This document shows positions 57,827-64,000 of a DNA stretch of 64,000 nt, one piece after another. Origin of the DNA: Rheinheimera sp. MMS21-TC3 (GTDB lineage: Bacteria; Pseudomonadota; Gammaproteobacteria; Enterobacterales; Alteromonadaceae). Positions within the stretch are counted from its first letter, which is position 1, and each line of letters begins with the position of its first letter. The translations under genes and the position numbers were made by a program. The notes below the pieces were generated by a model that worked only from the letters and a program-made list of their open reading frames with translations, did no database searches and was not told where the DNA came from. Where the stretch lies: contig NZ_CP135084.1 in assembly GCF_032229285.1 (NCBI RefSeq), forward strand, positions 2,170,001 to 2,234,000. Direction: 5' to 3'.

Positions 57827-58960
57827 TTATCCTTTAGCCTTCCAGCTATTGATGTACTCTGGATCTTCAGTCGCCAGTGCAGCATCTGACATTTCCAGTG
57901 CATCTCGCGTATCCAACATCACGGCTACTTCATCGGTAAACTTTTTCTTATATTGCTGAGCTGCAGCAAACGCCTTAGGATGCGGGCCATGGGTAAAGCC
58001 AGCTGGGTGAAAACTTACCATGCCTTTATCAATATTATCTCGGCTAAAGAAGTCACCCGCATGATAAAATAGCACTTCATCATAATCATCATTATTATGA
58101 TAAAAAGGTACTTTTAACGCACCAGGATCACTTTCTATTGGCCTTGGCACAAAGGTACAAACTACAAAACGTTGGGCAACAAAAGTAGTATGGGCAGAAG
58201 GCGGTAAATGATAGCGATGGCTCATTAACGGTCTAATATCGCGCCAGTTAATACGCATCACCGATAAATCACCATGCCAGCCAATTGCATCTAACGGGTT
58301 ATATGGATAAGTAATAGTTGATACTTGACCGTGCCGTTTCATGTCTACTTGCCAGGTTTTTTCACTATATTGGGCTTTAAACTCAGCATTTATTTTGGGC
58401 GTATCCAGCATAGCTGGGTCAAAAATAGCATGATTCCCTACTAAGCCTTTTTCTGGTAATTGGTAGCTATCATTAGTAGCCTCAATTAACAGTATAAACA
58501 TTGGCTCTTTAGGCTCTAAGCGCCACATGGTTGACCTTGGGATTACAATATAGTCACCATCTCGTACGCTTAAATGGCCATAATCGCAGTATAAATCAGC
58601 ACTACCTTCATGGATAAACAACAAATCATCACCATCAGCATTGCGCACTAATTTGGTCATAGCTTGATCTAAACGCCAGATGCGCATTTTGACATGAGCA
58701 TTTGATAACAAATTAGGCACTGCCCAAGGCGAGCTAGTTTGGTTGTTATTTACATTATTAAAGTTAAACAAATGCGGCCGTAACGGCCCTTCCCAATCAA
58801 CCCAGCCTGTTGGTGCATGTTGGTGATGAAAGTGCGTTGCTGGACCAAAGAAGCCACTACGACCGGCTTCCCGCTCGTAGATAGCTTGCTCTGGAAAATC
58901 AGCATGTGCTTGTCTTGAAACATCACCTTCCTTTAACGGAAAAGATGCCCATTTACGCAT
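57827..58960 (-). CDS. hmgA: Homogentisate 1,2-dioxygenase
   Basis: HmgA opens the homogentisate ring with oxygen and Fe(II) to give maleylacetoacetate. Fe ligands are expected in the cupin-type segment FHPAGFTHGPHP and nearby DDYDEVLFYHAGDFFSR. The 377-residue form is shorter than Pseudomonas HmgA (about 430), fitting the marine gammaproteobacterial type. The ATG lies within the hppD 3' end (8-base overlap) with GGAG about 8 bases before it. Confidence 0.93.
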   Translation of the reverse strand: MRKWASFPLKEGDVSRQAHADFPEQAIYEREAGRSGFFGPATHFHHQHAPTGWVDWEGPLRPHLFNFNNVNNNQTSSPWAVPNLLSNAHVKMRIWRLDQAMTKLVRNADGDDLLFIHEGSADLYCDYGHLSVRDGDYIVIPRSTMWRLEPKEPMFILLIEATNDSYQLPEKGLVGNHAIFDPAMLDTPKINAEFKAQYSEKTWQVDMKRHGQVSTITYPYNPLDAIGWHGDLSVMRINWRDIRPLMSHRYHLPPSAHTTFVAQRFVVCTFVPRPIESDPGALKVPFYHNNDDYDEVLFYHAGDFFSRDNIDKGMVSFHPAGFTHGPHPKAFAAAQQYKKKFTDEVAVMLDTRDALEMSDAALATEDPEYINSWKAKG

Positions 58961-60026
58961 TTGATATTACTCCACGCTTAATTTGGTCTTCTTCAATAGA
59001 CTCAAATAACGCTTTAAAGTTGCCTTCACCAAAGCCTTCGTTACCTTTGCGCTGAATGATTTCAAAGAAAACGGGGCCAATAACTGTCTGAGTGAAAATT
59101 TGCAATAAAATACCATCTTTCATTGGTGCGCCATCGATCAGTATCTTTAACTCACGTAACTGATCTACATCTTCAGTATGGCCTTCTACACGCTCGTTTA
59201 CTTTGTCGAAGTAAGTATCTGGTGTTGACATAAAGTCCATACCACGCTCACGTAAAGTGCGTACTGTCTGATAAATATCCTCAGTGCTAAGCGCAATATG
59301 CTGAATACCTTCACCTTTATATTCGCGAATAAACTCTTCAATTTGTGATTTATCATCTGAAGATTCATTAATTGGAATACGAATTTTACCACAAGGTGCT
59401 GTCATAGCTTTTGATACTAAACCTGTTAACTTACCTTCAATATCAAAATAACGAATTTCGCGGAAGTTACCGATATTCTCATAGAAGCCTGCCCAAACTG
59501 CCATATTACCGCGCATAACGTTATGCGTTAAATGATCTAGCACTTCTAAGCCAGCGCTGTGTTCGGTCATTTTGGCGTGCCAGTTATCATAAAACTTAAA
59601 GTCGATGTCATACACTGAGTTTGCACCGTAGCGGTCAACAAAATATAACAAGCTACTGCCAATACCGTAAACCGCAGGAATATTCAGCTCCATAGGGCCA
59701 ACTTGGTTTTTATATTCTTTTGCACCATTAGCAACTGCATGTTGCAACGCCTTAGCGGCATCTTCTACCCTGAAGGCCATGGCACAAACACTTGGGCCAT
59801 GCTTAGCAGCAAAGCTTTCTGATTGTGAGTTTGGTTCAGCATTAATAATAAAGTTAATATCACCTTGTTTATATAGCCAAGCTTGCTTAGAACGATGCTG
59901 AGCAACTTCAGTAAAACCAAGTGAGAAGAATAGTTTTTTAAGGTTTTCAATGCCTTGATTATCTGCAGCTGTATATTCCACAAATTCAAAACCATCGGTA
60001 CCTAAAGGATTAATGTTAGTAGTCAT
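58953..60026 (-). CDS. hppD: 4-Hydroxyphenylpyruvate dioxygenase
   Basis: HppD converts 4-hydroxyphenylpyruvate to homogentisate using Fe(II). I start at ATG 60026 (MTTNINPLGTDGFEFVEY), with AGGAAAT ahead; the reading frame is open 147 bases farther upstream, but those residues are not conserved. Length 357 equals Pseudomonas HPPD. Iron ligands: His in LDHLTHNVM, His in QHIALSTEDIY and Glu in FFEIIQRKG. First gene of hppD-hmgA-fahA; a TyrR-box-like site is 105 bases upstream. Confidence 0.96.
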   Translation of the reverse strand: MTTNINPLGTDGFEFVEYTAADNQGIENLKKLFFSLGFTEVAQHRSKQAWLYKQGDINFIINAEPNSQSESFAAKHGPSVCAMAFRVEDAAKALQHAVANGAKEYKNQVGPMELNIPAVYGIGSSLLYFVDRYGANSVYDIDFKFYDNWHAKMTEHSAGLEVLDHLTHNVMRGNMAVWAGFYENIGNFREIRYFDIEGKLTGLVSKAMTAPCGKIRIPINESSDDKSQIEEFIREYKGEGIQHIALSTEDIYQTVRTLRERGMDFMSTPDTYFDKVNERVEGHTEDVDQLRELKILIDGAPMKDGILLQIFTQTVIGPVFFEIIQRKGNEGFGEGNFKALFESIEEDQIKRGVISNA

Positions 60027-60131
60027 GTTTATATTTCCTGTTATGTTTCTGTTTCCTCTATCATGCGCTAGCAAAATTAAAAAGGAAGCCATCAGCCTCA
60101 CGCAGGTTTTAGCAGCATTAAGCAAAAAACC

Positions 60132-60149
60132 CGTAAACATATGATTACA
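60132..60149 (-). promoter_or_regulatory. TyrR-box-like operator upstream of hppD
   Basis: CGTAAA-CATATG-ATTACA matches the TyrR box TGTAAA-N6-TTTACA at 10 of 12 positions and keeps the required G-N14-C. It lies between tyrR and hppD. Regulation by TyrR is inferred. Confidence 0.65.
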
Positions 60150-60181
60150 GATAGAGTTTTTATGCAAATTCAACTAAAAAG

Positions 60182-60207
60182 AAGCCAATAAATGACTTTA
60201 TTGGCTT
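60182..60207 (-). terminator. Intrinsic terminator after tyrR
   Basis: AAGCCAATAAA-GTCA-TTTATTGGCTT on the minus strand is followed by CTTTTTAG. It separates tyrR from the hppD promoter region. Confidence 0.85.
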
Positions 60208-60239
60208 TTACGCAGTACAGTTAAGTAAACAGATCGCAA

Positions 60240-61802
60240 TTAAATCTTTACACTCTTGCGATTAATACCATAATCGCGCAGTTTATTGGCGACCGCAGTA
60301 TGGCTAAGCCCCAACTTTTTAGCTAACTGTCGTGAACTTGGGTAAGCAGGAAATAACTTGCGCAATAGATTGGCTTCAAAGCGCTTTACTGCTTCATCTA
60401 AGGTGCCATCAAAATCTTGCTCTAAATAACCATAATCATTGTTATAGCTTGGCAACTGTAGATGTTCGACATCTAATTCAACATCATCCAATAACGTTAT
60501 GGCGCGATACAGCGCATTCTCTAATTGCCTAACATTGCCAGGCCATGGATAAGTTTGCAAAAATTGACCACAGTCACTCGTTAAATGCGGCACTTTACGA
60601 CCAAGTCTTGCGGCTAATCGCGCGATAAAAAACTCTGCTAATGGAATAACATCTTGTTTTCTTTCTCTAAGCGGCGGCAAGGTTAAGCTAAGTACATTTA
60701 AACGATAATATAAGTCTTCGCGAAATTTACCTTCTTGCACCATAGTCGGTAAGTCTTTTTTGGTAGTACAGATAACGCGAACATCTACTTTAACTTCATT
60801 TTCATCAGCAACACGCCTAAAACTGCCATCTTGCAAAAAGCGGATCAGTTTTATTTGTAATTGCGAAGACATCTCGCCAACTTCATCTAAAAATACCGTA
60901 CCACCATTAGCTTGTTCAAAAATACCTTTTTTGGCTTCTGTAGTACCTGGGAATGCATTAGCGCCATAACCAAACAGCTCTGACTCTGCTACATTATCAG
61001 GCAATGAAGCGCAATTTAAAGCTAAAAAAGGTTTGTTTATCCGACTGCTAGCAGCATGACAAGCACGAGCTAGCAACTCTTTACCGGTACCGGTTTCACC
61101 CATTATTAATATAGGCGCATCTAGCTGTGCCATTTTTTTCGCTTCACGCACCACTTTACGCATTACATTACTATGAGCCTGCAAGGTGTTAAAGCTTTCT
61201 TGGTCACCCTTATTAAAAGCAACCATATGCAAACCTAATCGGCTTTCCGATTTAAGGTTAATAACAGCACCGGCTAAAATTTCATTGGCAGAATCGCTGG
61301 GCACCATAACAGGCAACACATCGGCGACAAATCGTTTGCCATGTATTTCTATGCGCCGTGTTTGCGCTAAAACATCATCACTTTCTAACCAACGCTGAAA
61401 ATTAAAGCCTTTAACCATGCTTTGTAACGATTGGCCTTTTATCTCTGCCCGACTAACCGATAAAGCCTCTAAAGCTGCATCGTTTATTACAGTAACATTT
61501 GCTTTAACATCTATAGCAATAAGGCCATCTGGTAAGGTTTTTAAAACGGTAGTTAACTCGTTTCTCTCTCGCTCCGATGGCAAGAAAGCCATGGTTTTAA
61601 CATCATCTATCCCTTCTATACGGCGTATTTTTGCCATTAACTCCTGAAACTTCTCAAAGTTAACCGTTGGGAAAGAGACATACATTCGATTTAATTCTGG
61701 ATCGACTTCAATTCCTCGTAAATCTAATTGGTAACCAACCAACACATTTAGGACCTCTTGCGCTAATCCCAGTCTATTTTGACATTGAATTTCTAAACGC
61801 AT
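60240..61802 (-). CDS. tyrR: Aromatic amino acid regulator TyrR/PhhR
   Basis: This 520-residue regulator has an N-terminal ACT domain (about 1-72), a PAS domain (about 80-190), an AAA+ domain with Walker A GETGTGKE (235-242) and a Fis-type HTH (about 485-515, RQLAKKLGLSHTAVANKL). The sigma-54 contact GAFTGA is replaced by NAFPGT (282-287), as in TyrR of E. coli, which acts at sigma-70 promoters. It is between the phenylalanine and homogentisate genes. A TyrR-box-like site lies just upstream, suggesting autoregulation. Confidence 0.95.
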   Translation of the reverse strand: MRLEIQCQNRLGLAQEVLNVLVGYQLDLRGIEVDPELNRMYVSFPTVNFEKFQELMAKIRRIEGIDDVKTMAFLPSERERNELTTVLKTLPDGLIAIDVKANVTVINDAALEALSVSRAEIKGQSLQSMVKGFNFQRWLESDDVLAQTRRIEIHGKRFVADVLPVMVPSDSANEILAGAVINLKSESRLGLHMVAFNKGDQESFNTLQAHSNVMRKVVREAKKMAQLDAPILIMGETGTGKELLARACHAASSRINKPFLALNCASLPDNVAESELFGYGANAFPGTTEAKKGIFEQANGGTVFLDEVGEMSSQLQIKLIRFLQDGSFRRVADENEVKVDVRVICTTKKDLPTMVQEGKFREDLYYRLNVLSLTLPPLRERKQDVIPLAEFFIARLAARLGRKVPHLTSDCGQFLQTYPWPGNVRQLENALYRAITLLDDVELDVEHLQLPSYNNDYGYLEQDFDGTLDEAVKRFEANLLRKLFPAYPSSRQLAKKLGLSHTAVANKLRDYGINRKSVKI

Positions 61803-61876
61803 TTTTAGCCTAACCTCCAGCCAATAGTAATAACTGACTATAATACGGCATTTTTAGCAAACTAGACTAATTATAT

Positions 61877-61894
61877 TGTAAAGAATTATGAACA
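61877..61894 (-). promoter_or_regulatory. TyrR-box-like site upstream of tyrR
   Basis: TGTAAA-GAATTA-TGAACA has a perfect left half and a 4-of-6 right half, with the needed G-N14-C. It is 75 bases before the tyrR start and consistent with autorepression, as in E. coli tyrR. Confidence 0.55.
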
Positions 61895-61916
61895 AGAGTA
61901 GCGAGGAGACTAGATA

Positions 61917-61946
61917 AGCAAAGTAGTAGCCGGCTACTACTTTGCT
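61917..61946. repeat. 30-bp perfect palindrome between phhB and tyrR
   Basis: AGCAAAGTAGTAGCC directly abuts its reverse complement GGCTACTACTTTGCT. As RNA it would form a long hairpin 18 bases after the phhB stop. It has no following T run on the minus strand, so it could be a Rho-independent terminator of poor quality, or an operator. Confidence 0.85.
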
Positions 61947-61964
61947 GTTGTGGCAGGTTAGCCT

Positions 61965-62300
61965 TTACAGTAAAGCATCGGTTTTTGCTGCACAAATAAA
62001 GTCATTTTTATGCAAGCCTTTGATAGAATGTGACCACCAAGTTACTTTTAACTTGCCCCACTCTAACAACAGTGCCGGATGATGGCCTTCGGCTTCGGCC
62101 ATTTCAGCCACTTTATTATGAAAAGCCCAAGCAAGCTTAAAGTTTTTAAATTTGTATTCACGCTCTAATTGTAAAATTCCATTATGCGTTACTGGCGTCC
62201 AATCTGGTATTTGTCGCATTAACTCTGGTAGTTCTGCATCTGATACCTTGGGTGCATCAGCATGACAAGCTTCGCATTTCATTTTATTTAATTCAGACAT
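61965..62300 (-). CDS. phhB: Pterin-4a-carbinolamine dehydratase
   Basis: PhhB (111 residues) dehydrates 4a-hydroxytetrahydropterin, recycling the cofactor for PhhA. The active-site [21 protein letters not shown] and KGLHKNDF match the family signature, including the paired histidines. It lies 11 bases after phhA and is cotranscribed. Two cysteines near the N terminus are in CEACHADAP, a segment that is variable. Confidence 0.95.
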   Translation of the reverse strand: MSELNKMKCEACHADAPKVSDAELPELMRQIPDWTPVTHNGILQLEREYKFKNFKLAWAFHNKVAEMAEAEGHHPALLLEWGKLKVTWWSHSIKGLHKNDFICAAKTDALL

Positions 62301-62311
62301 AGTAAAGTTTC

Positions 62312-63100
62312 CTAACTTATTTTTTGTTTGGGCGGAAATTTAGCTGGGTGTAACCCCAGTTTTTTGGCTTGTTCAACTAGGGCCATCATATCTAAACTAC
62401 CGATTTCAAATAACTGTTCAATTTTTTCAATCATAAAGTATATAGGTTGAATAATATCAATACGATAAGGCGTTCTTAATACATCTATCGGCTCAAGCGG
62501 TTTACGCTCAGGCACATCAGATTCTAAGGCGTAAATGGTTTCAGCTGGTGAGGATAAAATACCGCCGCCATAAATACGCAGCCCTTCTGGTGTATTTAAT
62601 AATCCAAACTCAATGGTAAACCAATATAAGCGCGCTAAATAAACACGATCTTCTTTGCTAGCAGCTAAGCCTAGTTTGCCATATATATGAGTAAACTCAG
62701 CAAAGGCTGGGTTAGTTAACATGGCGCAATGGCCAAAAATTTCATGAAAGATATCCGGCTCTTGTAAATAATCAAACTCTTCACGAGAGCGTATAAAAGT
62801 AGCGACTGGAAAGCGTTTATTCGCTAACAATTGAAAGAACTTGTCAAAACTGATTAAAGCTGGAACTTCTGCACACTCCCAGCCGGTACATTCACGCAGC
62901 ACACTGCTGACTTCTTCTAATTGTGGGATCCGATCTGTTGGCAGATTTAGTTTGGTTAAGCCGTGCATAAACTCATTACAGGCCTTGCCTTCTATTACGC
63001 CTAATTGACGAGTAATTAGCTCGTGCCATATTTGGTTTTCTTCATCTGACCAAGCAATAATGCCATTTTCATCAGATTGTCTTGATACATAATTAGTCAT
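62312..63100 (-). CDS. phhA: Phenylalanine 4-monooxygenase
   Basis: PhhA hydroxylates phenylalanine to tyrosine using tetrahydropterin and Fe(II). The iron site is HEIFGHC and the Glu in WFTIEFGLL, and [10 protein letters not shown] is the pterin region. ATG 63100 (AGG 7 bases upstream) gives 262 residues, matching Pseudomonas. A GTG 15 bases earlier is possible but less likely. It leads the phhA-phhB operon, with TyrR-box-like sites 140-180 bases upstream. Confidence 0.96.
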   Translation of the reverse strand: MTNYVSRQSDENGIIAWSDEENQIWHELITRQLGVIEGKACNEFMHGLTKLNLPTDRIPQLEEVSSVLRECTGWECAEVPALISFDKFFQLLANKRFPVATFIRSREEFDYLQEPDIFHEIFGHCAMLTNPAFAEFTHIYGKLGLAASKEDRVYLARLYWFTIEFGLLNTPEGLRIYGGGILSSPAETIYALESDVPERKPLEPIDVLRTPYRIDIIQPIYFMIEKIEQLFEIGSLDMMALVEQAKKLGLHPAKFPPKQKIS

Positions 63101-63240
63101 AACTACCTGTTGCACAATTTATAAAAACACCAATATTTTGCTATGCCCGCTTATCATTATCGCTCGCTTGCGGTTAGCTGCTTGTGCTCGATACTAGTCG
63201 ATAGTGCGCTAAGAGTTAATGACAACTGCGCGAATAGCGC

Positions 63241-63278
63241 TGTAAAGTTATCTATAGCTACGTAAAGAAAAAGATACA
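63241..63278 (-). promoter_or_regulatory. Tandem TyrR-box-like sites upstream of phhA
   Basis: Read on the plus strand, the first is TGTAAA-GTTATC-TATAGC (weak, only one half good) and the second CGTAAA-GAAAAA-GATACA (keeps G-N14-C). They are 20 bases apart in the phhA leader, the strong-plus-weak arrangement common for TyrR targets. Function is inferred. Confidence 0.5.
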
Positions 63279-63299
63279 GGCTATCGCTAGCAGCTACTT

Positions 63300-64000
63300 T
63301 TATTGGTGTTGCTGCATTTTTTGTAATGCTTGCTCTAAATCAGCAATTAAGTCATCTGCGTGTTCTAAGCCCACAGAGATCCGAATCAAACCATCACTAA
63401 TGCCCGCCATCTGACGTTCTTCGGCAGTGTATGGGCTATGAGTCATAGAGGCAGGATGCTGTATAAGTGATTCCGCATCACCCAAGCTAACAGCTAAGCT
63501 AAATAGTTGACATTGATTGATAAAATATCGGCCTTGTTCAAGGTTAGCTTTTAATTCAAATGCTACCACACCACCGGCGGCTTTCATTTGCGAACCTATG
63601 AACTTATGCCCGGAATGCGATGCTAAACCTGGATAAAATACTTCTGCTATAGCAGGATGTGCCTCTAAGTATTCAGCCACTTTTTGTGCATTACTACAAT
63701 GCCGCTCCATCCTAACCGATAAAGTTTTTAAACCACGAATAATTAACCAGGCATCATGCGGGCTGATAGTGGCGCCCATATCTTTTAAGGTGGTCATTTT
63801 GATGGTATGAATTGTTTCTTTATCCGAAACTATTAACCCTGCTACAACATCACCATGGCCATTTAAATATTTAGTAGCACTATGGATAATAATATCAATA
63901 CCGAATTTTGCTGGCTGCTGCAGTAAAGGTGTCATAAAGGTATTATCAACAACTGAAATTAAATCATGCTGCTGACAAAATTGTCCAATAAAGTTTAAAT
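63300..64000 (-). CDS. Cys/Met metabolism PLP-dependent enzyme, 5' end outside window
   Basis: The reading frame is open from the right edge to the stop at 63300-63302, so the 5' end lies beyond 64000; the first ATG visible (63935) is internal, and residues before it (DLISVVDNTFMTPLLQQP) match the family. IIHSATKYLNGHGDVVAG contains the PLP lysine. Features such as KDMGATISPHDAWLIIRGLKTLSVRMERHC fit methionine gamma-lyase best; cystathionine gamma-synthase or lyase is possible. These act in cysteine/methionine metabolism. Same strand as phhA but 199 bases away. Confidence 0.9.
   Translation of the reverse strand, partial: LNFIGQFCQQHDLISVVDNTFMTPLLQQPAKFGIDIIIHSATKYLNGHGDVVAGLIVSDKETIHTIKMTTLKDMGATISPHDAWLIIRGLKTLSVRMERHCSNAQKVAEYLEAHPAIAEVFYPGLASHSGHKFIGSQMKAAGGVVAFELKANLEQGRYFINQCQLFSLAVSLGDAESLIQHPASMTHSPYTAEERQMAGISDGLIRISVGLEHADDLIADLEQALQKMQQHQ

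Noticed and set aside
60027..60173. N-terminal extension of hppD
   Set aside because: The frame is open but the extra 49 residues are not found in HPPD proteins and contain the likely TyrR box and leader; AGGAAAT precedes ATG 60026.

Overview
The window is core chromosome of a gammaproteobacterium, most likely of the Alteromonadales (Rheinheimera/Alishewanella/Shewanella-like relatives). The grounds are an AT-rich base composition by eye, the block pilT-pilU / yggS-proC-yggT-yggU-DUF4426-rdgB-hemW, a sodium-type PomAB stator, a TyrR-linked phenylalanine/tyrosine degradation cluster, and many single genes that match Escherichia, Vibrio and Shewanella proteins closely. I see no tRNA, rRNA, insertion sequence, prophage or CRISPR array. 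No gap between genes exceeds 300 bases.

Layout. 1-9.9 kb: start of an RhtA-like exporter, a secreted lytic transglycosylase, the twitching-motility ATPases pilT/pilU, then the yggS-to-hemW housekeeping run and a DUF885 lipoprotein. 10-17.4 kb: a chemoreceptor, then an inorganic-ion group (Fur-box-preceded cytochrome c/FTR1 iron permease, CorA, and an MgtE gene broken by an in-frame TGA) and a YggN-like protein. 17.5-25.4 kb: FapA-like protein, an unrecognised 111-residue protein, a DUF2982 protein, an RND efflux pair and msrA. 25.4-35.8 kb: btuB under a cobalamin riboswitch, yajQ, a VanZ-like protein, panE, thiI, pomAB, and the isoprenoid operon xseB-ispA-dxs. 35.9-48.7 kb: a large propeller sensor with a degenerate GGDEF domain, the nrdR-ribD-ribE-ribBA-ribH-nusB-thiL-pgpA operon, glyA, SOS-type dinB, a DsbA-like lipoprotein and a cold-shock protein. 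48.8-55.9 kb: DEAD-box helicase, DUF2058 protein, methyltransferase/gloB pair, mltD, two small unknown proteins and cheV. 56-64 kb: maiA-fahA-hmgA-hppD (tyrosine to fumarate and acetoacetate), tyrR, phhB-phhA (phenylalanine to tyrosine), and the 3' part of a Cys/Met-metabolism PLP enzyme.

How genes work together. PhhA with its cofactor-recycling partner PhhB makes tyrosine. After transamination, by an enzyme not in this window, HppD, HmgA, MaiA and FahA complete the breakdown. TyrR sits between the two halves, and TyrR-box-like sequences lie upstream of hppD, tyrR and phhA, which suggests a compact local regulon. The riboflavin operon keeps the usual gammaproteobacterial order, but its ribBA has lost the GTP cyclohydrolase II zinc site, and a terminator-like hairpin separates nusB from thiL.

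I did not find a convincingly new multi-gene system. The items most worth checking are the mgtE nonsense codon, the putative TyrR regulon with a 30-bp perfect palindrome, the nusB/thiL hairpin, and the degenerate sensor GGDEF protein.
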